DNA of 44,267 nt from an uncultured Bacteroidales bacterium (GTDB lineage: Bacteria > Bacteroidota > Bacteroidia > Bacteroidales > FEN-979). Shown in pieces: positions 1 to 8,385 of this stretch (position 1 is the first letter of the stretch; each line of letters opens with the position of its first letter). The notes beneath the pieces are model-generated. The model was not told the origin of the DNA. It made no database searches and was given only the letters and a program-made list of their open reading frames with translations. The position numbers were made by a program, and so were the translations under genes. The stretch lies in NCBI GenBank assembly GCA_903903985.1, contig CAIVAT010000054.1, positions 1-44,267 on the forward strand, given 5' to 3'.

Positions 1-1
1 C

Positions 2-514
2 GGACTGCTGCATCACAAATATTTCCTGCTTGATGCCGATACCAGCGGGGGGAACAAGATCATTGCCACCGGATCATACAACTGGGAAACTCCTGCTGAA
101 ACCGGAAATGACGAGAATCTGCTTGTTATTTACAACGCCAGGATCAACAACCTCTATTACCAGGAGTTCATGGCCCGTTACCGCGAATCGGGAGGAGTTC
201 TTCTTGGAACCGGAACCGGGGAAAAAACCTGGGAAGCGCCGGATGGATTATCAATGGACCAGAATTATCCAAACCCATTTTATCCGACGACGAAAATCAA
301 ATATACCATTGCCAAACCGGGCATTGTGAAAATCGAGGTGTTTGATTTGATGGGCTGCCAGGTGCAGGCACATGCAATTAACGAACTGCAACCCGGAACG
401 CATGTAATATCCTTCGACGGTTCTTCATTGAACGACGGGGTCTACTTCTGTAGAATTTCCGCAGGGGGTTATTCGGTGACCTGGAAAATGGTTGTGGGTA
501 AAAATGTGCATTGA
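2..514 (+). CDS. Secreted phospholipase D-like protein with T9SS sorting domain (3' part only)
   Basis: The reading frame is open from base 2, so the start lies outside the window and 170 residues remain. The first visible residues contain a full HKD motif (HHKYFLLD, pattern HxKxxxxD), followed by TGSYNW and NDENLLVI. This is the usual C-terminal catalytic half of a PLD-family phosphodiesterase or nuclease. After a short linker, about the last 85 residues form a type-A T9SS C-terminal domain: QNYPNPFYPTTKIKYTI, then a beta-rich stretch with KIEVFDLMG and LNDGVYFCRI, ending in WKMVVGK. Such domains direct export across the outer membrane and are then cleaved off. Seen: both motifs in one frame. 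Inferred: an extracellular or surface-attached hydrolase of phosphodiester bonds; the substrate is unknown. It converges on the next gene, with 8 bases between the stops. Confidence 0.85.
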   Translation, partial: GLLHHKYFLLDADTSGGNKIIATGSYNWETPAETGNDENLLVIYNARINNLYYQEFMARYRESGGVLLGTGTGEKTWEAPDGLSMDQNYPNPFYPTTKIKYTIAKPGIVKIEVFDLMGCQVQAHAINELQPGTHVISFDGSSLNDGVYFCRISAGGYSVTWKMVVGKNVH

Positions 515-522
515 GCAACGGG

Positions 523-2223
523 TTATTCCATCGTGGGAATAACCAGGTTTTTCCGGGTCACAAATTCGAATTTCTCTCTTCCGGCATGTACCAGAATTTT
601 TTCATGATTTTGCCTGTATGAAACCTCCAAATGGCGGGCTTTGGCAATATTCACCAGGGTGATTGCCTTTTCCATGCCATCACCACGCATAAAATTGACC
701 ACTTCATCGGGCAGGGCCAACCGGTCATGGTCGTAAATGGATTCATCCGGCCACGATTGAAGCTGAGCATGTGCGGCTGCCAGGTCCATCTCCTGAAAGT
801 ATTGAACGGAGACCGGATTGCGCCCGAAAGCCGCCTTGAAGAATGGCTCCCAGTCGCAGGAATCCATATAACGGCCGGCATAGAAAGCGAGGTCGGCGAG
901 GAGGGAGGTGGGATTTGAGACGTGAGACGTGGGGTTGCGGAGGGAGGAGAGATATGAAATTATTTCTTCGCGTGTCTGGTCGGGGGATATAGCGATGGCA
1001 TGGGAAGAAATGAATCCTTTGTTCGCCGATGGCAGGCTGGGTACGGTATGGATGAATTTTTTCAGGTCTGCGAAAAACTCAGCATGGTTCCCGAGCCCCG
1101 GAAAGGATTGTTTGAGTGCATCGATAAAGGCAGCATATGGTTTTAGCTTGAAGAGTTCATCTTCATGATAAATTCTGAACCGGTGATCGATGGGCTGAAG
1201 GTACAGGTCCTCTTCGTCCATTTCACAATAGAGCTTCCGGCCGGTTATATCTCCCAGCCGGTTCTTGCTGCCATGTTCGTACCCGAATGCCTTTTCAAGC
1301 TGGATGTAACGGTGGGAACCCTGGCATTGAAAACACAACTGGAAAAGTTTCTGGTGGCGGCTATAATCACGCAGGAAATTCATGAAGATTTCAAAGTCAA
1401 CAGGTGTTTCCAGGAATTTTGAAAGTTTATCCCTGAAAGCATTGTAAGCCGCCGGATCGATGGTGGCTTCGGGGTACATGGAATGGATCCAGCCGGTATT
1501 ATGCGCCACATATGTAACCTGCTCATGTTCCAGTGCCCGCCTTGCAAGGGCCGAAAGTTCGGTGCCATTGAACCACATCGATTTGGTGACGATACGGCGG
1601 TTGTTGGTGAGCACTCCTTCATCCACCATCACGAAATTCTGAGAGTGGAGCGGCGTTCCCAAAAGGAATATTTTTTCAAGCGGCACCTCCGCCAGAACAA
1701 ACAGGGCTGCAGCATATAAACAAGCCAGTGAAACGCATTCTCCGGCGCCGGCTTCATGATTTGGCTTGAACCGGAAAGCATCCATTGCCTCTACCGTTTC
1801 AGTTTTCCAATACGGGATAATGTCAGAATCGAATTTATCCAGGCCGAAATGGCGGCGGATATCCATGTCGAAATAATACTTGTCCCCTTCATAACCAAAG
1901 AGGGCATTTGACCTGGAAAGCATGTCGATGTCGACAAAATCGCTGAAACGGTTGATCTCGGTCTGTTTGTCGGTAAGCCCCCAGGTCTCGAGGTCGAGGT
2001 TGAAATTGTAATGATCCATCACATACTGTTTCACGCGATGGATCTTCTTCAACGGTCCCATTTTTTTTATCCCTGCAAACCATGGATCATCTCTCCATTT
2101 CCAGAGGACGGGCGACATGATGTCGGCCAGCACCAGGGCGTACAGTAGATCAGGGAAAATGAATATCTCCATGTCGCTCAGGGTGAAAGCGGAACTATAT
2201 TTTTCGAGAGTTTTGTTGTTCAT
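523..2223 (-). CDS. Uncharacterised protein with transglutaminase-like Cys/His/Asp pattern
   Basis: The protein has 566 residues from an ATG at 2223. The frame stays open to 2532, but that extension reads through a GC-rich palindromic repeat and past a promoter box at 2395-2402, so the shorter start is chosen. No family is recognised with certainty. Around residues 158-205 the pattern GAGECVSLACLYAAALF, LLGTPLHSQNFVMVDEG resembles the transglutaminase/cysteine-protease core, with candidate catalytic C163, H193 and D201. The rest has no clear motifs. A CFQCQGSHRYIQ stretch lies in the middle, and the C-terminal half is alpha-helical in character. There is no signal peptide, so it is probably cytoplasmic. 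It is transcribed alone. The transglutaminase-like assignment is an inference from one motif; a protein of unknown function is the safe label. Confidence 0.75.
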   Translation of the reverse strand: MNNKTLEKYSSAFTLSDMEIFIFPDLLYALVLADIMSPVLWKWRDDPWFAGIKKMGPLKKIHRVKQYVMDHYNFNLDLETWGLTDKQTEINRFSDFVDIDMLSRSNALFGYEGDKYYFDMDIRRHFGLDKFDSDIIPYWKTETVEAMDAFRFKPNHEAGAGECVSLACLYAAALFVLAEVPLEKIFLLGTPLHSQNFVMVDEGVLTNNRRIVTKSMWFNGTELSALARRALEHEQVTYVAHNTGWIHSMYPEATIDPAAYNAFRDKLSKFLETPVDFEIFMNFLRDYSRHQKLFQLCFQCQGSHRYIQLEKAFGYEHGSKNRLGDITGRKLYCEMDEEDLYLQPIDHRFRIYHEDELFKLKPYAAFIDALKQSFPGLGNHAEFFADLKKFIHTVPSLPSANKGFISSHAIAISPDQTREEIISYLSSLRNPTSHVSNPTSLLADLAFYAGRYMDSCDWEPFFKAAFGRNPVSVQYFQEMDLAAAHAQLQSWPDESIYDHDRLALPDEVVNFMRGDGMEKAITLVNIAKARHLEVSYRQNHEKILVHAGREKFEFVTRKNLVIPTME

Positions 2224-2260
2224 ATGAAGCGATAATGCAGTGTTGTATGAATATTGCTCA

Positions 2261-2372
2261 TCCCCCTGACCCCTTCCCTTTTTGAGGCCCCATCCCCCCT
2301 GACCCCCTTCCCCAACAAGGGAAGGGGGAGAAAGTCCCTCCCTTGTTGGGGAGGGATTTAGGGTGGGGTCCA
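2261..2372. repeat. GC-rich extragenic palindrome in a 5' leader
   Basis: A C/G-rich block contains a perfect 14-bp inverted repeat: TCCCCAACAAGGGA at 2309-2322 and its complement at 2339-2352, with a 16-base loop. It is flanked by CCCCTGACCCC-type words. It lies between a promoter box (2395-2402) and the start codon at 2223, so it would be transcribed as a strong hairpin in the 5' leader. Related CCCTCCCC-type palindromes occur at 15221-15265 and 37621-37657. Confidence 0.75.
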
Positions 2373-2394
2373 ATGTGTGGATCGAAGCGGGATA

Positions 2395-2402
2395 CAAAGT
2401 TA
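2395..2402 (-). promoter_or_regulatory. Promoter -7 box for the transglutaminase-like gene
   Basis: Read on the minus strand this is TAACTTTG, matching the Bacteroidota TAnnTTTG element. It gives a predicted leader of about 165 bases that contains the palindrome at 2261-2372. No clear TTTG at -33 was found. Confidence 0.45.
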
Positions 2403-2501
2403 ACAAAAACGCCATGCGTGCCGGTTCTGGCATCCGGATAAGCGTTATTACAAATATTCCGGCAAGAATCTGAACAGCGTTCCCATCATTGGATTTTTTT
2501 A

Positions 2502-2509
2502 TACTTTTG
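2502..2509 (+). promoter_or_regulatory. Promoter -7 box for the ferritin-like gene
   Basis: TACTTTTG matches TAnnTTTG and ends 21 bases before the ATG at 2531. The transcript would therefore have a very short leader. No good -33 TTTG is visible. Confidence 0.5.
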
Positions 2510-2530
2510 CTAAACACAAAATCAACCATC

Positions 2531-2992
2531 ATGTATTATTCCGGACAAGAAATTGTAGAGATCGCGGTAAGAATCGAAGAAAACGGCAACGAATTTTACA
2601 CTGCCGCCGCAGAAATGATCACTGAAAACAATGACATCAGGTGCCTGTTTTATGACCTTGCTGAAAAAGAAATTCTTCATATCTCGATTTTCCAGAAACT
2701 GGCGGAGAAGTTTGATGCAGAGAGTTTTGATTTCAGTTCCGAAGACGCCTCCGATTATATCAACCACCTTGCTGAATCGCATATCTTTGGCAAACCGGAT
2801 TCCGGGAAAGCCCTGGCAAAAACCCTTAAAACCCCAAAAGATGGGCTCGATGCTGCCTATAAATTCGAAAACGACAGCGTGGCATTCTACACCGAACTGC
2901 TGAAATACACCCGCAGTGACTCAAAGCGACTGGTTCAGCAGATCATCGATGAGGAGAAGGAGCATGCTGCGGAGATCAGGAAGTTTTTGTAA
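2531..2992 (+). CDS. Rubrerythrin/ferritin-like diiron protein
   Basis: The protein has 153 residues from the ATG at 2531. An upstream in-frame ATG at 2489 lies before the promoter box and is rejected. It has the two-helix-pair pattern of the ferritin-like superfamily. The first metal-binding helix contains EENGNEFYTAAAE and the second AEKEILHISIFQKL (ExxH). Later come KFENDSVAFYTELL and IIDEEKEHAAEI (EExxH). These supply the expected carboxylate and histidine ligands of a diiron site. There is no rubredoxin-like Cys domain at either end, so it is a short rubrerythrin-type protein. It is likely cytoplasmic and involved in peroxide or iron handling (family-level inference). It is transcribed alone and followed by the GTCACCCT repeat. 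Confidence 0.85.
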   Translation: MYYSGQEIVEIAVRIEENGNEFYTAAAEMITENNDIRCLFYDLAEKEILHISIFQKLAEKFDAESFDFSSEDASDYINHLAESHIFGKPDSGKALAKTLKTPKDGLDAAYKFENDSVAFYTELLKYTRSDSKRLVQQIIDEEKEHAAEIRKFL

Positions 2993-3003
2993 CGTAAAAA
3001 AAA

Positions 3004-3152
3004 GGGTAACAAGGTAACAGGGTGACAAGGTAACAAAGTAATAAGTCATTGATCCACCCTGTCACCCCGTTACCTTGTCACCCTGTTACCTTGTCACCCT
3101 GTTACCCTGTCACCCTGTCACCCTGTCACCCTGTCACCCTGTCACCCGTCAC
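3004..3152. repeat. GTCACCCT/GTTACCTT octamer repeat forming an inverted repeat
   Basis: On the right, 3057-3149 carries about a dozen tandem 8-bp words of the type GTCACCCT, with GTTACCTT and GTTACCCT variants. On the left, 3004-3037 carries the complementary words (GGTAACAAGG, GGTGACAAGG). The two blocks can pair across a roughly 20-base loop (AGTAATAAGTCATTGATCC). The repeat fills the whole gap between two convergent genes and ends next to the nuoN stop, so it could act as a bidirectional transcript-end structure. Confidence 0.8.
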
Positions 3153-3153
3153 T

Positions 3154-4530
3154 TCACAGCAACCCCACCACCAAAAACGGCAGCACCCCTATCAGAATAA
3201 CCAGCAGGGTCATGAACATCAGATGAACTTTATAAGGTGTTTCAACGTTTAGTTTCACCCCGTTTGATTCTTTCAGGTAGATGGCCATGATGGGCTTGAA
3301 ATAATAGGCCACACTGATGGCTGACCCCACAATGGCGATGATGACCAGCCAAACCAGTCCTTTTTCCAGGGCCGCAGTAAAGAGGTAATATTTTGCCATA
3401 AATCCGGCCAGCGGAGGAATCCCCGCAAGCGAAAGCATAGAAACCGTAAGGCAAAATGCCTCCAGCGGATTGGTCTTTCCCATCCCGTTCAGGGAACTGA
3501 AATAATCGTTGCCATGCGCTTCCCTGATGAGGATGAGGATACCGAATGCCGAAATGGTGGCAATGGAATAGGAGAGCGTGTACAGCAACAAGGCATTGTC
3601 CGACATCCGGCTGAAGGCCACCACAGCCAGGAGCATGTAGCCTGAATGGCTGATGCTCGAATAGGCCAGCATGCGTTTGAGGTTTGGCTGATACACTCCT
3701 GTAAGATTTCCAAGCAGGATGGTCAATGCCGCCATCACCCAGATGGTGGTCTCCCAAACACCGTGAATCCCCTGGAAGGTGTGCGTAAAAAAACGGAACA
3801 TGGCCACAATGGAGGCAGTTTTCACCACCGTGGCCATAAAGGCCGTAAGCAGCGTGGGTGTTCCTTCATACACATCGGGAGCCCAGAAATGGAAAGGAAC
3901 GATTGCAATTTTAAAAGCCAGCCCGATGATGAGCAGGAACAATCCCGCAAGGAACATCGGCGGATAGGTTCCGGCACAGGAGGCCACATAAACGGAGATC
4001 CTGTGAAGGTCGAATGAACCGCTTGACCCGTAGATCAATGCAATGCCGAACAACAGAAACCCGGAAAGGAAGGAGCCCAGGAGGAAATATTTCAGTGTTG
4101 CCTCATTGGAGGTGATCGCCTCCTTGTGACTGCCCGCCAGCACATACAGGGCAATGGAGAGCGTTTCAATTCCCAGGAAAAGCATGATCAGGTTTCCGTA
4201 CGATGTCATCATCACCGCGCCGGTGAGCGCAAAAATCATCACGCCATATATATCATCAAGCGGCCGCTGAACACCCCGGTAATAATGCGCTGCAAGGGAA
4301 AAGATCAGGAACGTCGAGAAAATCAGCACGGTACTGAAGGCTACCGATACATGATCGACAATGATCATCTCGTGGTAATAGGATCTGGCAGCATTCCAAT
4401 CCATGATGGTCAGTACCATGGATACCACCAATCCCAGAAGGATCACCGGCAACAACCATGATTGCTTCTTCATGATCCCCAGGAAGAGGACCAGCACACC
4501 GAGGATTGTTAACGAAATGATAGTTGTCAT
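3154..4530 (-). CDS. nuoN: NADH-quinone oxidoreductase subunit N
   Basis: This 458-residue inner-membrane protein is the antiporter-like subunit N of respiratory complex I. It consists almost entirely of hydrophobic helices. The family core is visible in SYGNLIMLFLGIETLSIALY near residue 110 (glutamate in a membrane helix), in AFKIAIVPFHFWAPDVYEGTP (lysine and the PFHxWxPDVYxG signature), and in LKRMLAYSSISHSGYML. It takes part in coupling quinone reduction to ion pumping. Its start overlaps the nuoM stop by four bases (ATGA), which suggests coupled translation. It is the last gene of the operon; the transcript runs into the octamer repeat. Confidence 0.97.
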   Translation of the reverse strand: MTTIISLTILGVLVLFLGIMKKQSWLLPVILLGLVVSMVLTIMDWNAARSYYHEMIIVDHVSVAFSTVLIFSTFLIFSLAAHYYRGVQRPLDDIYGVMIFALTGAVMMTSYGNLIMLFLGIETLSIALYVLAGSHKEAITSNEATLKYFLLGSFLSGFLLFGIALIYGSSGSFDLHRISVYVASCAGTYPPMFLAGLFLLIIGLAFKIAIVPFHFWAPDVYEGTPTLLTAFMATVVKTASIVAMFRFFTHTFQGIHGVWETTIWVMAALTILLGNLTGVYQPNLKRMLAYSSISHSGYMLLAVVAFSRMSDNALLLYTLSYSIATISAFGILILIREAHGNDYFSSLNGMGKTNPLEAFCLTVSMLSLAGIPPLAGFMAKYYLFTAALEKGLVWLVIIAIVGSAISVAYYFKPIMAIYLKESNGVKLNVETPYKVHLMFMTLLVILIGVLPFLVVGLL

Positions 4531-5975
4531 CTAATAAAATTTAACGTTTGCATCACATCCGGCAGGGCAACATCCAGGAAAAGCCCCGGGAAAAGCCCGA
4601 TCCAGAAGATCATGACTACCAATGGAATGAAAGCAGCCATTTCCGGCCATGTCAGGTCCGGAATATTTTCGGTAATCACATTGGGCGGGCCATACATTGT
4701 CCGCTGATACATCCATAGCATGTATACGGCGCTGAAAATGATGGTCAGCCCGGCAATGGCAGCGAAAACCGCGGAGTATTCAAACAGCCCCAGCAAGAGC
4801 AGGAACTCCCCGATAAATCCATTGGTGAGCGGTAACGCAATGCTTCCCAGGAGGATGATCATGAACATGATGGCCAGGCGCGGCGCCTTATGCGCAATGC
4901 CCCCCAGTTCACTGATGGTTCGCGTTCCCGTGCGTTTTTCAATGATGTCGATCACCATGAAAAGTCCTACGATGTTGATGCCATGCGATATCATCTGGAT
5001 AATTGCTCCCTGCATGGCAATGGCGGTCAGGGAAAAGACCCCGGCGGCGATCAATCCGACGTGGGCGATCGACGAATATGCAACCAGCCGTTTCATGTCA
5101 CCCTGCCGGATGGCAATAACGGAGGCATATATGATGCCGGTTACCGCAAGAGCGATCACGTACGGGGCATATTCCTGAACGGCATTGTGGCAAACCGGCA
5201 CCATCCAGCGGATCATTCCGTAGATGCCCATTTTAAGCATCATTCCGGCAAGCAGCATACTGCCCGTGGCAGGGGCAGCAGCATAAGTATCGGGTTGCCA
5301 GGTATGAAAGGGGAAAATGGGAATTTTAATAGCAAAAGCAAGGAAGAAAGCAACAAATATCCAGGATTGCTCCCCTGGGGTAAGGGTTGCCGCGTAAAGC
5401 CAGTGCAAGTCGAAGGAATGGGGCAAAGGTGTTCTGAAATAGAGGTAAATCAGGGCTACAAGCATGAACAGGCTCCCCACAAAAGTATAAAGGAAAAACT
5501 TAAAGGTGATCCGGATGCGGTCGTTGCCTCCCCATACGGCACAGATGAAATAAGCCGGGATCAGCGCCAGTTCCCAGAAGATATAGAACATCAATCCGTC
5601 GAAAGCGGTGAACACGCCGACCAGGGCCATCTCCATCAGCAATACCAGGCCGTAAAATGCCCGGGGTTTGGGGTATGCATGGCTGAAGGAGGCCAGGATG
5701 ATGACCGGGATCAGGAATGTTGTGAGCATCACCATCAGCAGGCTGATGCCATCCATCCCGAACTTCAGGCTCACTCCGAGTGTTGCAAGCCAATCGGCAG
5801 TGAATAAGAGGTTGCAATGACACGAGGTCTTAAATTGAATGAAAGCAGCCACGGCAACACCAAATTCTATCAGTGAGGCTGCCAGTGCGAATTGCCTGAC
5901 AATCTTCTCCTGTCTGATGGAAAGAAGAATCAGTAAAAATACCAGGGGAAACAATATGAGGATAACGGTCAGCAT
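4527..5975 (-). CDS. nuoM: NADH-quinone oxidoreductase subunit M
   Basis: The protein has 482 residues and is the antiporter-like subunit M in the membrane arm of complex I. The proton-antiporter family pattern is clear: LKFGMDGISLLMVMLTT, MEMALVGVFTAFDGLMFYIFWE (conserved glutamate near residue 130), AIKIPIFPFHTWQPDTYAAAP, and MKRLVAYSSIAHVG. About 14 membrane helices are predicted by eye. It overlaps nuoN by four bases and lies three bases from nuoL. Nothing is missing compared with the family. Confidence 0.97.
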   Translation of the reverse strand: MLTVILILFPLVFLLILLSIRQEKIVRQFALAASLIEFGVAVAAFIQFKTSCHCNLLFTADWLATLGVSLKFGMDGISLLMVMLTTFLIPVIILASFSHAYPKPRAFYGLVLLMEMALVGVFTAFDGLMFYIFWELALIPAYFICAVWGGNDRIRITFKFFLYTFVGSLFMLVALIYLYFRTPLPHSFDLHWLYAATLTPGEQSWIFVAFFLAFAIKIPIFPFHTWQPDTYAAAPATGSMLLAGMMLKMGIYGMIRWMVPVCHNAVQEYAPYVIALAVTGIIYASVIAIRQGDMKRLVAYSSIAHVGLIAAGVFSLTAIAMQGAIIQMISHGINIVGLFMVIDIIEKRTGTRTISELGGIAHKAPRLAIMFMIILLGSIALPLTNGFIGEFLLLLGLFEYSAVFAAIAGLTIIFSAVYMLWMYQRTMYGPPNVITENIPDLTWPEMAAFIPLVVMIFWIGLFPGLFLDVALPDVMQTLNFIR

Positions 5976-5978
5976 CTT

Positions 5979-7883
5979 TCAGATAAGGATATTAAGGAAA
6001 AGGATCAGTATGATCCCTAAAATCATGATAAACATGTAAAAACCAACATTCCCGGTTTGGATAAAACGTACGGTACTACCCGTCCACACAACCAGGTTGC
6101 CCACACCGTTCACGATGCGGTCGATGAAGCGGAGTTCGACAATCTCATGCAGGAAACGTGAAATCCGCAGGACAGGTTTTACAAACAGGTAATCGTAAAG
6201 TTCATCGATGTAATATTTATTGGAAACCATCCGGACGGGGAAAGAGCGGCTTGTATCGTCAGGCTCCAGCCCATGCTTTCCTTTTGCATAACGAAAATAT
6301 GCCCACACCGCCATGGCGACCACTCCCACAAAGGTTACTGACATTAAAAGCCATCCTGTTCCGTTTGAAACGGGTGTTTCATGCTCCATGATTGAGAATG
6401 AGTCGGCGAAGACAGGCGCCAGGAATTTCGACAAACCTTCATTCCCGCCAAGAAGTGCCGGAATATTGATAAGTCCGCCGAAAGCCGCCAGCAGTGCAAG
6501 AATGACCAATGGGATCCTCATCACGGAGGGCGCCTCATGCAGGTGATGTTTTTGTTCGTCACTTCCGCGGAAATCCCTGAAAAATACCAGGTAGAGCATC
6601 CGGAACATGTAAAAAGCAGTCATCAATGTCCCGATCGCAAGCAAGAGCCATAGGAGATGACCAAATTCAAAGGCTTTCACCAGGACCTCATCTTTGGAGA
6701 AGAACCCGGACAGTGGCGGAATTCCTGCAATGGTTAAGGTTGCTATGAGGAATGTCCAGAATGTTTTTGGCATGGTTTTTCGCAATCCTCCCATGCTCCT
6801 GATATCCTGTTCGCCTCCCAGGGCATGGATCACGCTTCCGGCACACAGGAACAGCAGTGCCTTGAAAAAGGCGTGTGTTGTGAGATGGAACATCGCCCCG
6901 GTGAAGGCGCCAACACTCAGCCCGACAAACATATACCCAAGCTGGCTGATGGTGGAATATGCGAGAATTTTTTTGATGTCGTTCTGAAAAATCGCGATGG
7001 ATGCGGCAAACAGGGCGGTCGCCAGTCCCGTCATACCCATGATGGCCATGGTAGCGGGTGAAAGCACATACAGGATGTTGGAGCGGGCTACCATGTAAAC
7101 CCCGGCCGTAACCATCGTTGCCGCATGGATAAGCGCCGAAACCGGTGTGGGGCCTGCCATGGCATCGGGCAACCATGTGTAAAGCGGGATTTGCGCACTC
7201 TTTCCGACTGCGCCCACGAATAGCAGCAGGGTAATGGCAACAATGGAAGGATTTCCAAACGATATTGACTTTGCCTGGGCAAATACATGGTCGAACGACA
7301 ATGAGTTGAATATATTGAAGATCAGGAACATTCCCAGGAGAAAACCCAGGTCGCCGATGCGGTTCATGATAAAAGCCTTCTTTGCGGCATTGTTATATTC
7401 ATGGTTTCTAAACCAAAACCCGATGAGCAGATATGAGCAGAGCCCAACCCCTTCCCATCCGATGAACATGATCGGGTAATTCGCTCCAAGTACCAGTAAA
7501 AGCATGGAAAAGACGAAAAGGTTCATATATGCAAAAAAGCGGTTGAACCCGGGATCATCCTTCATGTAACCAATTGAATAAACATGGATTATAAACCCAA
7601 CCCCGGTCACAATCAGCAGCATCAGGATCGACAATGGATCAATGAGGAAGGAGAAAGGAATGTCGAGGGGGCCAACGTGGAGCCAGGGGAAGAAGAAGCG
7701 GGTTGGCGAGGCAGCGAAATCGTGAAAATTAAAAAAAACGACCAGCGATAAAATAAAAGACAGAAGAACTGTTCCGGGGCCGATGACTGAAGCCCATTTT
7801 TTGGGAATCGCCCGAAAGCCCAACCCCAGGATTAAAAATCCCAGCAATGGGAACAGTGGAATTAATATTAAAATTGCATTCAT
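5979..7883 (-). CDS. nuoL: NADH-quinone oxidoreductase subunit L
   Basis: This 634-residue protein is the distal antiporter-like subunit of complex I. Signatures: FSFLIDPLSILMLLIVTGVG, GWEGVGLCSYLLIGFW, GAVGKSAQIPLYTWLPDAMAG followed by TPVSALIHAATMVTAGVYM, and KKILAYSTISQLGYM. The C-terminal part after about residue 500 holds the lateral helix and last membrane span; the protein ends in a very hydrophobic tail. The length is typical. It lies between nuoK (a 74-base gap with TTTCGCTA words) and nuoM. Confidence 0.97.
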   Translation of the reverse strand: MNAILILIPLFPLLGFLILGLGFRAIPKKWASVIGPGTVLLSFILSLVVFFNFHDFAASPTRFFFPWLHVGPLDIPFSFLIDPLSILMLLIVTGVGFIIHVYSIGYMKDDPGFNRFFAYMNLFVFSMLLLVLGANYPIMFIGWEGVGLCSYLLIGFWFRNHEYNNAAKKAFIMNRIGDLGFLLGMFLIFNIFNSLSFDHVFAQAKSISFGNPSIVAITLLLFVGAVGKSAQIPLYTWLPDAMAGPTPVSALIHAATMVTAGVYMVARSNILYVLSPATMAIMGMTGLATALFAASIAIFQNDIKKILAYSTISQLGYMFVGLSVGAFTGAMFHLTTHAFFKALLFLCAGSVIHALGGEQDIRSMGGLRKTMPKTFWTFLIATLTIAGIPPLSGFFSKDEVLVKAFEFGHLLWLLLAIGTLMTAFYMFRMLYLVFFRDFRGSDEQKHHLHEAPSVMRIPLVILALLAAFGGLINIPALLGGNEGLSKFLAPVFADSFSIMEHETPVSNGTGWLLMSVTFVGVVAMAVWAYFRYAKGKHGLEPDDTSRSFPVRMVSNKYYIDELYDYLFVKPVLRISRFLHEIVELRFIDRIVNGVGNLVVWTGSTVRFIQTGNVGFYMFIMILGIILILFLNILI

Positions 7884-7913
7884 TATTTTAATTTCGGAAT
7901 CATCTTCATTTTC

Positions 7914-7945
7914 ACAAATTTCGCTATTTCGCTATTTTGCTGCCT
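7914..7945. repeat. TTTCGCTA iterated word in the nuoK-nuoL gap
   Basis: The plus strand reads CAAATTTCGCTATTTCGC and continues with TATTTTGC. This is an 8-base word repeated about three times in the short gap between nuoK and nuoL. The same word appears at 16463-16472 and 19035-19043. Confidence 0.6.
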
Positions 7946-7957
7946 CGCAGCTAATTT

Positions 7958-8275
7958 TCACCATTTAAGCTTATTAAGCACATTGATATCAATCGAATGC
8001 GTCGTTCTGTAAATGAGCACCACAATGGCAAGCCCGATCGCCACTTCCGCGGCCGCCACGACCATGATGAAAAACACGAATATCTGGCCGGCCGGATCGT
8101 TTGAATAGGCTGAAAACGCTGCAAGCAGGAGGTTGATCGAATTGATCATGAGTTCAATGGACATCAGGATCACCAGGGCATTGCGCTTGATGAGTACACC
8201 AACCACCCCGATGCTGAAAAGTACGGAGCAAAACACCAGGTAATATTGGATCGGGATGGAGGAAATGGGAGCCAT
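7958..8275 (-). CDS. nuoK: NADH-quinone oxidoreductase subunit K
   Basis: The protein has 105 residues and three membrane helices, the normal size for subunit K. The family core is visible: FSIGVVGVLIKRNALVILMS, IELMINSINLLLAAFS, and FFIMVVAAAEVAIGLAIVV. The two membrane glutamates (in IELM and AAEVA) are the residues involved in ion translocation in this family. Upstream lies the inserted four-helix-bundle module, which separates nuoK from nuoJ; these two genes are normally adjacent. Confidence 0.97.
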   Translation of the reverse strand: MAPISSIPIQYYLVFCSVLFSIGVVGVLIKRNALVILMSIELMINSINLLLAAFSAYSNDPAGQIFVFFIMVVAAAEVAIGLAIVVLIYRTTHSIDINVLNKLKW

Positions 8276-8290
8276 AAAAAGTATTTTTTT

Positions 8291-8331
8291 TGAATATCGA
8301 ATGTTGAATATCGAAAATTGAATATTGAATT
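8291..8331. repeat. TTGAATATT-type repeat, left flank of the four-helix-bundle ORF
   Basis: AT-rich words of the form TGAATATCGAATGTTGAATA are repeated here. GAATATTGAAT at 8320-8330 is exactly complementary to ATTCAATATTC at 8742-8752, on the other side of the inserted ORF. Confidence 0.75.
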
Positions 8332-8385
8332 ATTTTTGCGTTCTGCGTTTTTCGGAAGTTTGGATGCTTTTTACAAATATTGAAA

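Noticed and set aside
2224..2532. N-terminal extension of the transglutaminase-like protein
   Set aside because: It translates the GC-rich palindrome and runs past a promoter box and into the divergent gene's start.
3004..3152. Octamer array as a CRISPR
   Set aside because: Units are directly adjacent, without unique spacers, and no cas gene is present.
3049..3252. 67-residue frame rich in HPVTLSPC repeats
   Set aside because: It only translates the octamer repeat and overlaps nuoN.
4890..5807. 305-residue open frame on the plus strand
   Set aside because: Shadow of nuoM; low-complexity composition and no family similarity.
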